64,000 nt of DNA from Collinsella sp. (GTDB lineage: Bacteria; Actinomycetota; Coriobacteriia; Coriobacteriales; Coriobacteriaceae). Every line of letters starts with the position of its first letter. Positions within the stretch are counted from its first letter, which is position 1. This document shows, in pieces, positions 45,284 through 53,674 of the stretch. Made by a program: the position numbers and the translations under genes. Location of the stretch: assembly GCA_019419525.1 (NCBI GenBank), contig DXZU01000026.1, positions 12,952-76,951 of the forward strand, read 5' to 3'. Under the pieces are notes generated by a model. That model ran no database searches. It was not told the origin of the DNA and saw nothing but the letters and a program-made list of their open reading frames with translations.

Positions 45284-46284
45284 CACCGGGCATCGCCCCC
45301 CGAAGCGGGGCGAACGTCGCGAAGGCAGCGCCCATCCCAGGTGGCGGCCCATGCGCCGCCCGGCTCGGTATGCACGTCGAAGTATCCAATTTTCGGGACA
45401 GCTAGCTCGGAGAGCAGCGCTTTCACGGTACCCGCGTGAACGACGAAGACGGCGCGCCCACTCCCCTGGGCGCACTCCGATTCGCACGCCTCCCGAAACG
45501 CCGCGACGACGCGGCGGGTGAAATCGCTCTTGCCCTCGCCATGCGGGCAGCGCGTCTCGCACCAGGAGTCTACCCAGGCGCGGTAGCGCGCATCCTCTTT
45601 AAGCTCGGCGGCGCTTCGCCCCTCGAAGTCGCCGAAATCCATCTCGCGCAGACCGGGGCATGCCATAAGCTCCGCATTCGGGAAGAGGATGCGCGCCGTC
45701 TGGTCGGTGCGGGCCATGCCGCTCGTGATAACACGGAACACATCACGATCGCACGCGAGGTCGTGCAAAGCGCGCTCGCCCGCGCTCGACAGGGGCTCGT
45801 CGGTGCCCGCCCCGCTGTAGCGATGGTCTTCCGTTCCCGCCGTGGCACCATGGCGCACGAAGACGACTTCCAAAGGCGCGCCCGCGCCCTGCGGCCCTCG
45901 AGGCGCATCGGCAAGGTTTCCTTTGATGGCCTGGGGTATCCCGCACGTCATGCGCACGACGACGTCGGCGCACGCAGCGAGCGTGCATCCCAGGCGCCCC
46001 GCGCGCTCGCGCCATTGGGCGTCTTCCGCACGCATGGGGACGACCCCCGAGCCGACCAAGGACAGAATCACTGCGTCGAAGCCGATCAGCCGCTCGAGCG
46101 CCCGGTCAGCGTCGAGCGCGCATACGAGTTCCTCAGCACGGTATGCGACGCGGCCGACAAAAGCAGCGGGCACGCCGCCCTCCGCAAGCTGCGCCGCGTC
46201 GACGAAATCGTCTGCCGCGAACCCGAGCTTTTCGCGCACGAAGGTCCTCTTCCCCGAATGCGCGCCACCTACCACGAGCATCAT
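45283..46284 (-). CDS. Fusion of a CobU-like kinase/guanylyltransferase domain and a CobC-type alpha-ribazole phosphatase
   Basis: The protein has 333 residues in two parts. Residues 1-125 resemble CobU: P-loop VVGGAHSGKRT at 4-14 and the C-terminal motif LVGSGVVPMRAEDA near 76-89, ending CGIPQAIKG. The guanylylated His in an HxxxR context is not present. Residues 138-333 form a histidine phosphatase: VFVRHGATAGTEDHRYSG with RHG at 144-146, TSGMARTDQTA, and VVHAGTVKALL. The phosphatase should remove the 5' phosphate of alpha-ribazole or cobalamin phosphate. A separate CobU lies two genes upstream, so the kinase-like half is a second copy. Starts at 46284 or 46281 overlap the cobS stop. Confidence 0.85.
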   Translation of the reverse strand: MMLVVGGAHSGKRTFVREKLGFAADDFVDAAQLAEGGVPAAFVGRVAYRAEELVCALDADRALERLIGFDAVILSLVGSGVVPMRAEDAQWRERAGRLGCTLAACADVVVRMTCGIPQAIKGNLADAPRGPQGAGAPLEVVFVRHGATAGTEDHRYSGAGTDEPLSSAGERALHDLACDRDVFRVITSGMARTDQTARILFPNAELMACPGLREMDFGDFEGRSAAELKEDARYRAWVDSWCETRCPHGEGKSDFTRRVVAAFREACESECAQGSGRAVFVVHAGTVKALLSELAVPKIGYFDVHTEPGGAWAATWDGRCLRDVRPASGGDAR

Positions 46285-47048
46285 AGGAGCATGCCCCCCG
46301 CCACCAGCATGGCAAGCATCGCGAGCTCGGCCCATTGCAGAAACCATCCGGCCAAATCCCCCGTCACCCCGCCGAAGCGGGACAGGGCAACATGGCGGTA
46401 CCACGCGAGCGCCAAAAGCCCCGCCACCGCCATAAGGGCACCGACGGCCTGAGCGCACGCGACCATCCCTGCGGCCGAAGCCGCAGCGAAAGCGCAAAGC
46501 GGCACGACGATCGCCGCGCGCTTCTTAGCAGGCGAGAGCCCCGCGGCCATGCCGTCCGCCCGCGCGGCAGGCCAGCATTCAACGGCGAGCCCCGAAAGCG
46601 AGCGGGAGAACACGAGCGAGCACAGAAGCGCAAGGAACGCCCCCGCCGTAAGCGGCAGCGCGGTGAACAGGGAAAACTGCAGAATAAGGTACACAACAAC
46701 ACCGATGACCCCAAAGGCGCCCGCCCGCGGGTCGTGCATGATCTCGAGCTTTCGCTCGCGCGGGGCCCAACTTGCAAGCGCATCGGAGGTGTCGCAGAGC
46801 CCGTCTAGGTGGATGCCTCCCGTCACCGCCACAGACAGCGCCACGAGCACGGCCGCGACGATGGTCGCGGGCACGCCGAGCAGGTTCGCAACGTGTCCCC
46901 ACGCCGTCATGAGGAAGCCTTCCGCAAGGCCCACCAGGGGAAACGCGGCAAGCGCATGGGTTGACCCGAAATCGGTCCAGGCCGATTTCGGGACGGGGAT
47001 GCGCGAGAACGTTCCGAACGCCGCGCCGATTGCCTCTACTATCTTCAC
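46281..47048 (-). CDS. cobS: Adenosylcobinamide-GDP ribazoletransferase (cobalamin synthase)
   Basis: This 255-residue multi-span membrane enzyme joins adenosylcobinamide-GDP and alpha-ribazole (phosphate). The diagnostic block TGGIHLDGLCDTSDALASW, near residue 65, is followed by MHDPRAGAFGVIG. FSRIPVP near the N-terminus also matches. The start is GTG 47048, overlapping the cobU stop as GTGA. The remainder is alternating alanine/leucine-rich helices. Confidence 0.95.
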   Translation of the reverse strand: MKIVEAIGAAFGTFSRIPVPKSAWTDFGSTHALAAFPLVGLAEGFLMTAWGHVANLLGVPATIVAAVLVALSVAVTGGIHLDGLCDTSDALASWAPRERKLEIMHDPRAGAFGVIGVVVYLILQFSLFTALPLTAGAFLALLCSLVFSRSLSGLAVECWPAARADGMAAGLSPAKKRAAIVVPLCAFAAASAAGMVACAQAVGALMAVAGLLALAWYRHVALSRFGGVTGDLAGWFLQWAELAMLAMLVAGGMLL

Positions 47049-47593
47049 CTTGTAGGTCCTTCGCCTTTCATCCACACGGGAATCCCGCATACCACTTCGA
47101 CTGCGCGGTCGGCCAGCGCCGCCACGCCCGCGTTCACACGCGCGAGCGCGCGCCTCCATGCCTCGGTCCCCTCATCGTAGCGCATCCCATCGGCGAACAC
47201 GTCGACGGTGACCACCACCGTATACGCAGCGGCCTGAGCGAGCCGTTCGATGCCTCCGAGCACCTCGCGCGCCGCAGCGTCGGGGTCACGTGGGGACAAG
47301 CCGCCTTCCGCGAAGAGCTCGTTCGCAACCAGGTTGCCCACGTCCTCCAAAAGAAGCGTGCAGCCGCGCGGAAGCCCGGACACTGCGGCGCCCACGTCAC
47401 GCGTGCGCTCGAGGGTGGAAAACCCCTTGCCCTCGCGCAGCGCCCGATGGCGCGCGATGCGGCGGGCGCCCTCTTCCCCGAAGGGCTCCATCGTTGCCAG
47501 GTACACGCGAGGGCCGTCGTGCCCAAGGCACAGGGATTCGGCGTAGGCGCTCTTGCCGCTCGCGGCGGCGCCGATGACGAGCGTCACCGTCAT
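47045..47593 (-). CDS. cobU: CobU-type adenosylcobinamide kinase/guanylyltransferase (divergent)
   Basis: The 182-residue protein opens with a P-loop (LVIGAAASGKSAYAESL) and has ARRIARHRALREGKGF near 42-57, which supplies the histidine that carries GMP in CobU. TLLLEDVGNLVANELF near 83 is the Walker B region. The usual NEVGxGxVP segment is replaced by VTVDVFADGMRYDEGTEA, so it is divergent. It phosphorylates adenosylcobinamide and transfers GMP to it. ATG 47593 overlaps the cobT stop (ATGA). Confidence 0.88.
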   Translation of the reverse strand: MTVTLVIGAAASGKSAYAESLCLGHDGPRVYLATMEPFGEEGARRIARHRALREGKGFSTLERTRDVGAAVSGLPRGCTLLLEDVGNLVANELFAEGGLSPRDPDAAAREVLGGIERLAQAAAYTVVVTVDVFADGMRYDEGTEAWRRALARVNAGVAALADRAVEVVCGIPVWMKGEGPTR

Positions 47594-48732
47594 TTCCCGG
47601 CCTCGAAATGCTCGTAAGCAGCCATGCCAGTCGCCGTGAATGTCTTCCCATCCCGGTACACGCGCAGCGCCGAATCCAGAAGGGGCAGATACGCCATGGC
47701 GCCCGCGCCCTCGCCCAAGTGCATGCCTGCGTCGAGGGGTGCCTTTATGCCGAGCTCGCGAAGGAGCTCCTGGCTTGCGGGTTCGCTTGATGCGTGGGTG
47801 CCCACGAGGTAGCCCAAGGCGTTGGGGCACAGGCGCGCCGCGCACAGGGCCGCCGTGCAGGATATGACCCCGTCGAGGAGCGCCGGCGCCTTCGAGGCCG
47901 CGGCCCCCAGGTAGAAGCCGCACAACGCCGCGATGTCGAAGCCGCCCACCTTCGAGAGCACGTCGATCGGGTCGGCGGGATCGGGCGAGTTCGCGTCGAT
48001 AGCGCGCTCGACCACGTCGCGCTTGCGCGCGAGCGAGACGTCCGAGAGCCCCGCGCCGCGCCCGACGAGGCTCCGCGCGTCCGCCCGGATGAGCACTGCG
48101 GCCACCGCCGCCGAGGTGGTCGTGTTGCCGATGCCCATCTCGCCCGCGGCGAGAAGGCGCACGCCGGCGCGGGCAAGCCCGCACGCGACGGCGATTCCGA
48201 CCTCGATCGCGCGCACGGCCCCATCGCGAGACATAGCGGAGCCGTGCGCGATGTTGCCGCTCCCCCGCCGCACGTTCGCGCGCACCATGCGCGCGTCTTC
48301 TATGCCCCGGGCCATACCCACGTCGACGGGCACGACCTCGGCACCCGCGAACGCCGCCATGCGGCAGGCGCTCGTGGCCCCCTCGCACATGTTGCGCGCG
48401 ACGGCTCGCGTCACGTCTTGCCCGCTTTGCGACACGCCTTCGGCAACGACCCCGTTGTCGGAGAAGAATACCGCGAGCGCACGGGGAAACTCGGCCACCT
48501 CGGCGCTCCCCTGAGCTGCGGCGATACGCGCGACGGCGTCTTCAAAGTCGCCCAATCCCCCCAAGGGGTGCGCGATGGAGTCCCACGCGGCGTACGCGGC
48601 GGCGCGGGCGCACTCGTCTGCGGGCGCGATGCCGGAGAGCGCGGCTTCGAGCACGGCGCCCGGCGCCGACGAGAACGCGCGCTCGACTTCCTCGCGGATG
48701 CAGGCAAGCGCGGTTTCGGTTACTTCAGCCAT
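47590..48732 (-). CDS. cobT: Nicotinate-nucleotide-dimethylbenzimidazole phosphoribosyltransferase
   Basis: The 380-residue protein activates the lower-ligand base to alpha-ribazole phosphate. AVFFSDNGVVAEGVSQSG near 88-105, GEMGIGNTTTSAAVAAVL near 192-210 and the C-terminal HLGEGAGAMAYLPLLDSAL, with the catalytic glutamate, are all typical. GGAGG precedes ATG 48732, which overlaps the end of cbiA by 8 bases. No gene for dimethylbenzimidazole synthesis (bluB or bza) is in the window, so the base made or used is unknown. Confidence 0.95.
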   Translation of the reverse strand: MAEVTETALACIREEVERAFSSAPGAVLEAALSGIAPADECARAAAYAAWDSIAHPLGGLGDFEDAVARIAAAQGSAEVAEFPRALAVFFSDNGVVAEGVSQSGQDVTRAVARNMCEGATSACRMAAFAGAEVVPVDVGMARGIEDARMVRANVRRGSGNIAHGSAMSRDGAVRAIEVGIAVACGLARAGVRLLAAGEMGIGNTTTSAAVAAVLIRADARSLVGRGAGLSDVSLARKRDVVERAIDANSPDPADPIDVLSKVGGFDIAALCGFYLGAAASKAPALLDGVISCTAALCAARLCPNALGYLVGTHASSEPASQELLRELGIKAPLDAGMHLGEGAGAMAYLPLLDSALRVYRDGKTFTATGMAAYEHFEAGK

Positions 48733-50107
48733 GCCGCCTCCTCTCTGCGAACGACGCTGCGGCAGACGCGAACGCGCGCGCAACGTCGGGGTTCGCAGGA
48801 TAGTACACATGCGGGAAGCCCGCCACCAGGGACGGGGTGGTCGTCATGCACGGCCAGCCCTTGTCGCGCCGGGGCTTCTGCGCCCAAAAGTCGCCGCCCG
48901 GGCAGGTGGACTGCCAGTAGTGGAACTCGTGCGCGCGGATGCGTGTGCCGCGCGGCCCGTAGAGCCCGTCGCGTTGGGAAGTAAGCTCCACGTACCCGAA
49001 ATGGGACAGCCTTCCCCCGTTCTCGCTTGCGCCCTCAAGGGCGCCCGCAACAGGCCAGCGCCGCCCCTCGCTATCGGCGATTTCGCGCTGCAGGTACAGA
49101 AACCCACCGCATTCGGCAACCGTCGGCATGCCGGATTCCACCGCGCGCCGCACGGCCGCGCGCATCGGCGCGTTCTCGGAGAGCTGTCGCGCATGGAGCT
49201 CCGGGTAGCCGCCCCCCAGATAGAGGGCGCTTGTCCCCCGGGGCAACTCGCTATCACACAGGGGGCTGAAAAAGGCCAGCTCGCAACCCAGGTCCTCGAG
49301 CGCGCGCAGATTCTCCTCGTAATAGAACGAGAACGCCTCGTCACGCGCGACGGCGACGATGGGCCGCGCTCCCGCGATCGGCTCCAACCGGTAAGGTTCC
49401 TCGCGGATATCGGGTGCCGTCGCCGCTATTTCGAGCAAGCGGTCGACGTCGATGCTCTTTTCCACCAGCTCGGCCATCTTGTCGATGCGCGCGAAGAGCT
49501 GCTCGACCTCGTCGGCGGTCACAAGCCCCAGATGCCGGCTTTCGAGCGAGAACGCCTCGTCGGCGGGGATATTCCCCAAAACCGCGACGCCCGTGTGCTT
49601 CTCGATCGCAGGCGCCGCGTAGGCGCAGGCAGCGGCGCTCGTCTTGTTCAGCACGACGCCGCGCACGTTCGCACAAGGCAGGAACTCGGCGATGCCGCGG
49701 ATTACAGCGGCGAGCGATAAAGACGCCCCGCGCCCGTTCACCACTAAAACGACCGGCGTTTCCGTGTCGCGCGCAACCTGGTAGCTGCTCGCGTCGGCCA
49801 CGCCGGGCGCCATGCCGTCGTAGAAGCCCATGACCCCCTCGAGCACCGCGACATCCGCGCCCGCGGCGCCGCGTACGAGCAGGGCGCGCAGCGTCGGGGC
49901 GTCGGTGAAGAAGCCGTCTAAGTTGCCCGAGCGCACACCCACGACGCGGCGGTGAAAGAGCGGGTCAATGTAGTCGGGGCCGCATTTGAAGGCCGCGCAT
50001 GCAAGGCCGCGACGCGCGAGCGCGCGCAGGAGCGCGCACGTGACGACCGTCTTGCCGCTCCCGCTCGAGGGCGCAGCGACCATGAAGCGCGGGATGGACG
50101 TGCTCAC
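48725..50107 (-). CDS. cbiA: Cobyrinic acid a,c-diamide synthase
   Basis: The 460-residue glutamine-dependent amidase acts on the a and c side chains. An N-terminal ATP domain (FMVAAPSSGSGKTVVTCALL at 8-27, KCGPDYIDPLFH near 41-52, LEGVMGFYDG) precedes a triad-type glutaminase with the cysteine in PTVAECGGFLYL and the histidine in AHEFHYW. The start is GTG 50107, overlapping the cbiET stop as GTGA. CobO and CbiP, which act next, are encoded in the same operon. Confidence 0.95.
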   Translation of the reverse strand: MSTSIPRFMVAAPSSGSGKTVVTCALLRALARRGLACAAFKCGPDYIDPLFHRRVVGVRSGNLDGFFTDAPTLRALLVRGAAGADVAVLEGVMGFYDGMAPGVADASSYQVARDTETPVVLVVNGRGASLSLAAVIRGIAEFLPCANVRGVVLNKTSAAACAYAAPAIEKHTGVAVLGNIPADEAFSLESRHLGLVTADEVEQLFARIDKMAELVEKSIDVDRLLEIAATAPDIREEPYRLEPIAGARPIVAVARDEAFSFYYEENLRALEDLGCELAFFSPLCDSELPRGTSALYLGGGYPELHARQLSENAPMRAAVRRAVESGMPTVAECGGFLYLQREIADSEGRRWPVAGALEGASENGGRLSHFGYVELTSQRDGLYGPRGTRIRAHEFHYWQSTCPGGDFWAQKPRRDKGWPCMTTTPSLVAGFPHVYYPANPDVARAFASAAASFAERRRHG

Positions 50108-51576
50108 CGGGCACCGCCTTCCCCACCTGCGTCGTTGCAGTTAGCAAGCGAGACCACCTCAACGGATGGTTTCCCCTCGGTAGAGGGGTCCTCCCCGACA
50201 GGCGACTCAGCAAGCGCGCCGACTTCGGCAAGCTCCTCGGCATCCGCGCCCGCACCACGCGCGCTGACGAGGAACACGGGGTTTTGCGCCTTCATAAGAT
50301 GGTGCGAGCCTACAGCCTCGGCACGGGCGGCCGACACCTGGCACGCCTCGAACCCCTTAAAGCGCGAACCCGAGAGGAGCGCGCACGCCTCGGTGAGCGT
50401 CTCAACGGTGACGCACGGCACGCACAGGCGAACCTGCGAGTTCTTCTCGAGCGCCGCCTCCACGATGGAGGGAAGCTCGCCCGCGCTCCCGCCGACGAAC
50501 ACGGCGTCGGGGACGGGCAGTTTCGCGAGCGCTTCGGGGGCGACACCGGGGACCGCATGCACGTTGCCGCACCCGAATGCATCCGCGTTCTCTCGGATGA
50601 GCCGCACGCCGGCCGCGTTGCGCTCGACCGCCCATACCGACCCCGCTCGCGCGACGAGCGCCGCCTCGATCGACACGCTCCCCGTGCCGGCGCCGACATC
50701 CCACACGGTGTCGGTCGCGGTAAGGCGCAGCTTCGCGAGCGCGACGGCGCGCACCTCCTGCTTGGTCATGGGAACGTCGCCGCGGATGAAGAGCTCGTCG
50801 GGAATGCCCGAGGAAGCGTACGGCCAGCGGGAGCTCGCGGCGCGGGATGCGCCCGCAGAGTCCGCCGCGAAAGAAGCAGCCGCGGGCGCAGACGCGCCGG
50901 CCGGCGCCTCGGAGGCTGCGCTAGAGCCCGCAGGCGACCCGGCGCAGCCTGCGAACTCGATAAGCATCACGTTCAAGTCGTCGAACGTCTGACCTGCGAT
51001 TTCACTTGCGGTCGCGCAGGTGATGCGCTCGTCGGGGTACGACAGGCGCTCGGCCACCGTCACGCGCGCGTCCCCGAAGCCCGCCTGCACAAGCTCGCCC
51101 GAAAGCCGCGAGGGGTCTTCCCCGCCCGACGTGGCGAGGAAGAGCTCACCTGCGCGCTCGGCCTCGGCCACGATGTCGCACGCCACGCCGTGAGCGCTCG
51201 CGAAGCGCCAATCCTGCCATGGACGCGCGAGGCGCGCGGCGAGATACGACGCTGAGCTTATGCCGGGAATGACGCGCACGTCCACCCGCGCGTCGCCGGA
51301 GAGCGCCTCCACCAGGCGGCGCGCGCCGCTGAACAGCCCCACATCGCCCGTCATCACGACCACGGCGCGCTGCCACGACGCCGCATCGGTGAGCGCGGCG
51401 ACGATGTCCGCCGTCTTAACGAGCTCGCATCTCACCACGTCGGGCGGCATGTCGATGCCGACAAGCGCGCGATGAGCGCCGATGACCACGTCGGCGATGT
51501 CGATCGCGTCGAGCGCCGCGCGCGAGAGCAAGTCGGGGTTTCCGGGCCCCGCCCCGATGATCGTTACCTTTCGCAT
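50104..51576 (-). CDS. cbiET: Precorrin-6Y C5,15-methyltransferase (decarboxylating), CbiE-CbiT fusion
   Basis: The 490-residue protein joins two SAM-dependent enzymes. CbiE (1 to about 215) has VTIIGAGPGNPDLLSRAALDAI, VVVMTGDVGLFSGA and VIPGISSASYLAARL. A 50-residue Ala/Ser/Gly linker follows. CbiT (about 265-400) starts GIPDELFIRGDVPMTKQEVRAV and has the SAM site VWDVGAGTGSVSIEAAL. Together they methylate C5 and C15 and remove the C12 acetate carboxyl. ATG 51576 has GGGAGA four bases upstream and overlaps cbiH by 13 bases. The fused form matches CobL-type proteins. Confidence 0.94.
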   Translation of the reverse strand: MRKVTIIGAGPGNPDLLSRAALDAIDIADVVIGAHRALVGIDMPPDVVRCELVKTADIVAALTDAASWQRAVVVMTGDVGLFSGARRLVEALSGDARVDVRVIPGISSASYLAARLARPWQDWRFASAHGVACDIVAEAERAGELFLATSGGEDPSRLSGELVQAGFGDARVTVAERLSYPDERITCATASEIAGQTFDDLNVMLIEFAGCAGSPAGSSAASEAPAGASAPAAASFAADSAGASRAASSRWPYASSGIPDELFIRGDVPMTKQEVRAVALAKLRLTATDTVWDVGAGTGSVSIEAALVARAGSVWAVERNAAGVRLIRENADAFGCGNVHAVPGVAPEALAKLPVPDAVFVGGSAGELPSIVEAALEKNSQVRLCVPCVTVETLTEACALLSGSRFKGFEACQVSAARAEAVGSHHLMKAQNPVFLVSARGAGADAEELAEVGALAESPVGEDPSTEGKPSVEVVSLANCNDAGGEGGAR

Positions 51577-52307
51577 GGAATCTCCCGATACCCGCGCGGC
51601 GTGACCATACGGCCGCCCACGCGCTTCGTGTCCGCGTTGCCGACGAACACGGTGGTGAACATGTCGGCGTCGAACTCCCCCAGCTCGGAGAGCCTGCACA
51701 TGCCCGACTGCTGCCCCTCGCGCCCGATGTTGCGTACCCAGCCGCAGAGCGTGTCGGGGGCCTTCCATTCGAGCATAATCTTCGCCGCGCGCGAGAGCCT
51801 GTCGGCGCGCTTTCTGCTGCGCGGGTTGTACAAACAGATACAGAAGTCGGCGCTCGCCACAGCGGCGAGTCTGCGCTCGATGACCTCCCACGGCGTGAGC
51901 AGATCGGAGAGCGACACGACCGCGAAGTCGTGGGCAAGCGGGGCGCCGAGCACCGCCGACCCGCTCTGAGCCGCGGTGGCCCCGGCGATAACTTCCACGT
52001 CTACATCGGGGTAGTCCTCCGCAAGCTCCAGCACGGGGCTCGCCATGCCGTACACGCCCGCGTCACCGCTACACACGAGCGCCACGGCTTCTCCGCTCTG
52101 CGCGCGCGAAAGCGCCAGACGGCACCGTTCGACCTCGTGCATCATCGGCGTCGCGAGATGCGCCGCGTCGGGCACGGCGGCGAGCGCGAGCTCCACGTAT
52201 TTCGTGTACCCCACAACGATGTCGGCCGCCTCGAGCGCGCGCCGAGCCGCAATCGTCATGCCGCCGGGGCCGCCCGGGCCGATCCCCACCACGAAGAGCT
52301 TTCCCAT
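51564..52307 (-). CDS. cbiH: (Cobalt-)precorrin-3B C17-methyltransferase
   Basis: The 247-residue protein methylates C17 and drives ring contraction. It has the corrin methyltransferase fold: FVVGIGPGGPGGMTIAARRAL near 5-25, VCSGDAGVYGMASPVLEL near 77-94, GATAAQSGSAVLGAPLAHDF and ICLYNPRSRKR. The CbiH/CobJ-specific VVSLSDLLTPWEVIERRL is present. ATG 52307 shares its A with the cbiG stop and has AAGGAG five bases upstream. The ferredoxin-like extension found in some CbiH proteins is absent. Confidence 0.94.
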   Translation of the reverse strand: MGKLFVVGIGPGGPGGMTIAARRALEAADIVVGYTKYVELALAAVPDAAHLATPMMHEVERCRLALSRAQSGEAVALVCSGDAGVYGMASPVLELAEDYPDVDVEVIAGATAAQSGSAVLGAPLAHDFAVVSLSDLLTPWEVIERRLAAVASADFCICLYNPRSRKRADRLSRAAKIMLEWKAPDTLCGWVRNIGREGQQSGMCRLSELGEFDADMFTTVFVGNADTKRVGGRMVTPRGYREIPCER

Positions 52308-53440
52308 CACCGCTCCTTAAACGAAAGTTCGATAGTTACCTTGGAAAACGCGACGGTCACGCCGCCGTGAGCGAGCTTCGGGAAGATAAGTTTGCCCCCG
52401 TCCGCGAGCGCCGCGCGCTCGCACACGTTGTCGACCCCCACCGTCGCGCGCACGAAATCAGATGGCGAAACGCTGCCTTCGACCAGCGACAACTCCTCTG
52501 CGGAATACGTCGCAAGCGGGATATTGCGCGCGCGGCAGAAGGCGAGCAGACCCTCCTCGTGCGCCTTCACGTCGATCGTCGCCGCCTCGCGCACGGCCGA
52601 AGGCGAGATGCCCGCCTGCCCGCACGCGAGAAGAAACGCCTCCCCGATCGCTTCGGCGCACGCACCGCGGCGGCACCCTATGCCCGCAACGATGCAGGGC
52701 ACGACAAGGCGAAGCGGCTCGGGTGCAGGCGCCTGCGCCCGCACGCCCGCCGGCTTCCCCGTCTCACCGGCGGGCACGACCTCGCCCGTTGTCTCCGCCG
52801 CGCGAACGGACGCACCTGCATTCGCGCCAGCGAACGGCGACACGACGATATCGGCCCGAGCGCGGTCGGACGCAATGTCAACCCCCTCAGGCGGCTGTCC
52901 CGAAATCGGCATGTCGGAATAGAGCGCCACGCGCCCGCCCGAAAGCAGCCGCGCCGACACTCGCTTGATGGCCTCGGGATTCGAAACGGCGAGCCCCGCA
53001 CAGCGCGCCCACGTATCCACCGCCCACACGCCGCGGACGTCGGTCGCCGTGGTGATGACGGGGATGGCCCCTGCCGCGCGTGCCACAGTTTGCGCAAGCT
53101 CGTTCGCACCGCCCAAATGCCCCGACAAAAGCGGGACGGCAAAGCGCCCCGCCTCGTCGATCGCCACAACCGCGGAATCGCTTGCCTTCGAGGCGACATG
53201 CGGCGCGATCGCCCGCACGGCGATGCCCGCCGCGCCCACGAACAGGAGCGCGTCCGACGCTTCCCACGCGAGCGCCGTCCATGCGCGCAGGTCGGCCTTC
53301 CCCTCGCCGAACCCGCGCGAAACGGAAACGTCCCAGCCAGGGTCATCTTCACCTGTCTGCGCGCAATCGGAAAGCGCGCGTGCGGTGCGCTCCGCCAACG
53401 CATATCCCCTCTCAGTGAACGCTATGCAGGAAACCCTCAT
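52307..53440 (-). CDS. cbiG: Cobalt-precorrin-5A hydrolase
   Basis: The 377-residue protein opens the delta-lactone and releases acetaldehyde in the anaerobic route. The N-terminal part has LLFVGAAGIAVRAIAPHV near 67-84 and VPLLSGHLGGANELAQ near 103-118. The C-terminal CbiG/CobE domain has VAGIGCRRGACAEAI and PLATYSAEEL. A roughly 40-residue variable linker separates them. ATG 53440 directly follows the stop of the deleted cbiL. CbiG marks this as the oxygen-independent, early-cobalt pathway. Confidence 0.94.
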   Translation of the reverse strand: MRVSCIAFTERGYALAERTARALSDCAQTGEDDPGWDVSVSRGFGEGKADLRAWTALAWEASDALLFVGAAGIAVRAIAPHVASKASDSAVVAIDEAGRFAVPLLSGHLGGANELAQTVARAAGAIPVITTATDVRGVWAVDTWARCAGLAVSNPEAIKRVSARLLSGGRVALYSDMPISGQPPEGVDIASDRARADIVVSPFAGANAGASVRAAETTGEVVPAGETGKPAGVRAQAPAPEPLRLVVPCIVAGIGCRRGACAEAIGEAFLLACGQAGISPSAVREAATIDVKAHEEGLLAFCRARNIPLATYSAEELSLVEGSVSPSDFVRATVGVDNVCERAALADGGKLIFPKLAHGGVTVAFSKVTIELSFKER

Positions 53441-53674
53441 CTAGCGCACCACCATCGTCGAGAAGTAGCTGCCCCGATCGGGCACATCGTCGAGCGAGCG
53501 GTACACGCGCTCGCCCGGAAGCCCACAGTCCTCTACGAGCTCGGCACCGTCGAAGGCGCCCTCCTCGCGAAGGATGCGCTTCGTGTCCGCAAGCGAGCGC
53601 CGCGCCTTCATGACCACCTTCGTCCCCGGCCAGCCGATTGCACGGCGCACCCCGTACAGAACGCCTTTACTCAT
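53441..53674 (-). pseudogene. cbiL: Internally deleted precorrin-2 C20-methyltransferase
   Basis: Only 77 codons remain where about 230 are expected. The N-terminus MSKGVLYGV is the start of a CbiL protein, but it jumps, after a short RRAIGWPG stretch, straight to the C-terminal segment TKVVMKARRSLADTKRILRE, then ELVEDCGLPGE and GSYFSTMVVR. The SAM-binding GxGxGD loop and the whole central domain are missing. The frame is open across the junction, so this looks like an in-frame internal deletion. The start overlaps the cbiD stop by 8 bases and the stop touches cbiG, so translational coupling is intact. Without another copy elsewhere the C20 methylation step would be lost. Confidence 0.85.

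Noticed and set aside
42836..45521. Plus-strand open frames of 100-290 codons within the cobalamin genes
   Set aside because: They run opposite strongly recognised minus-strand genes, are Arg/Ala/Gly/His-rich and have no domain signal.
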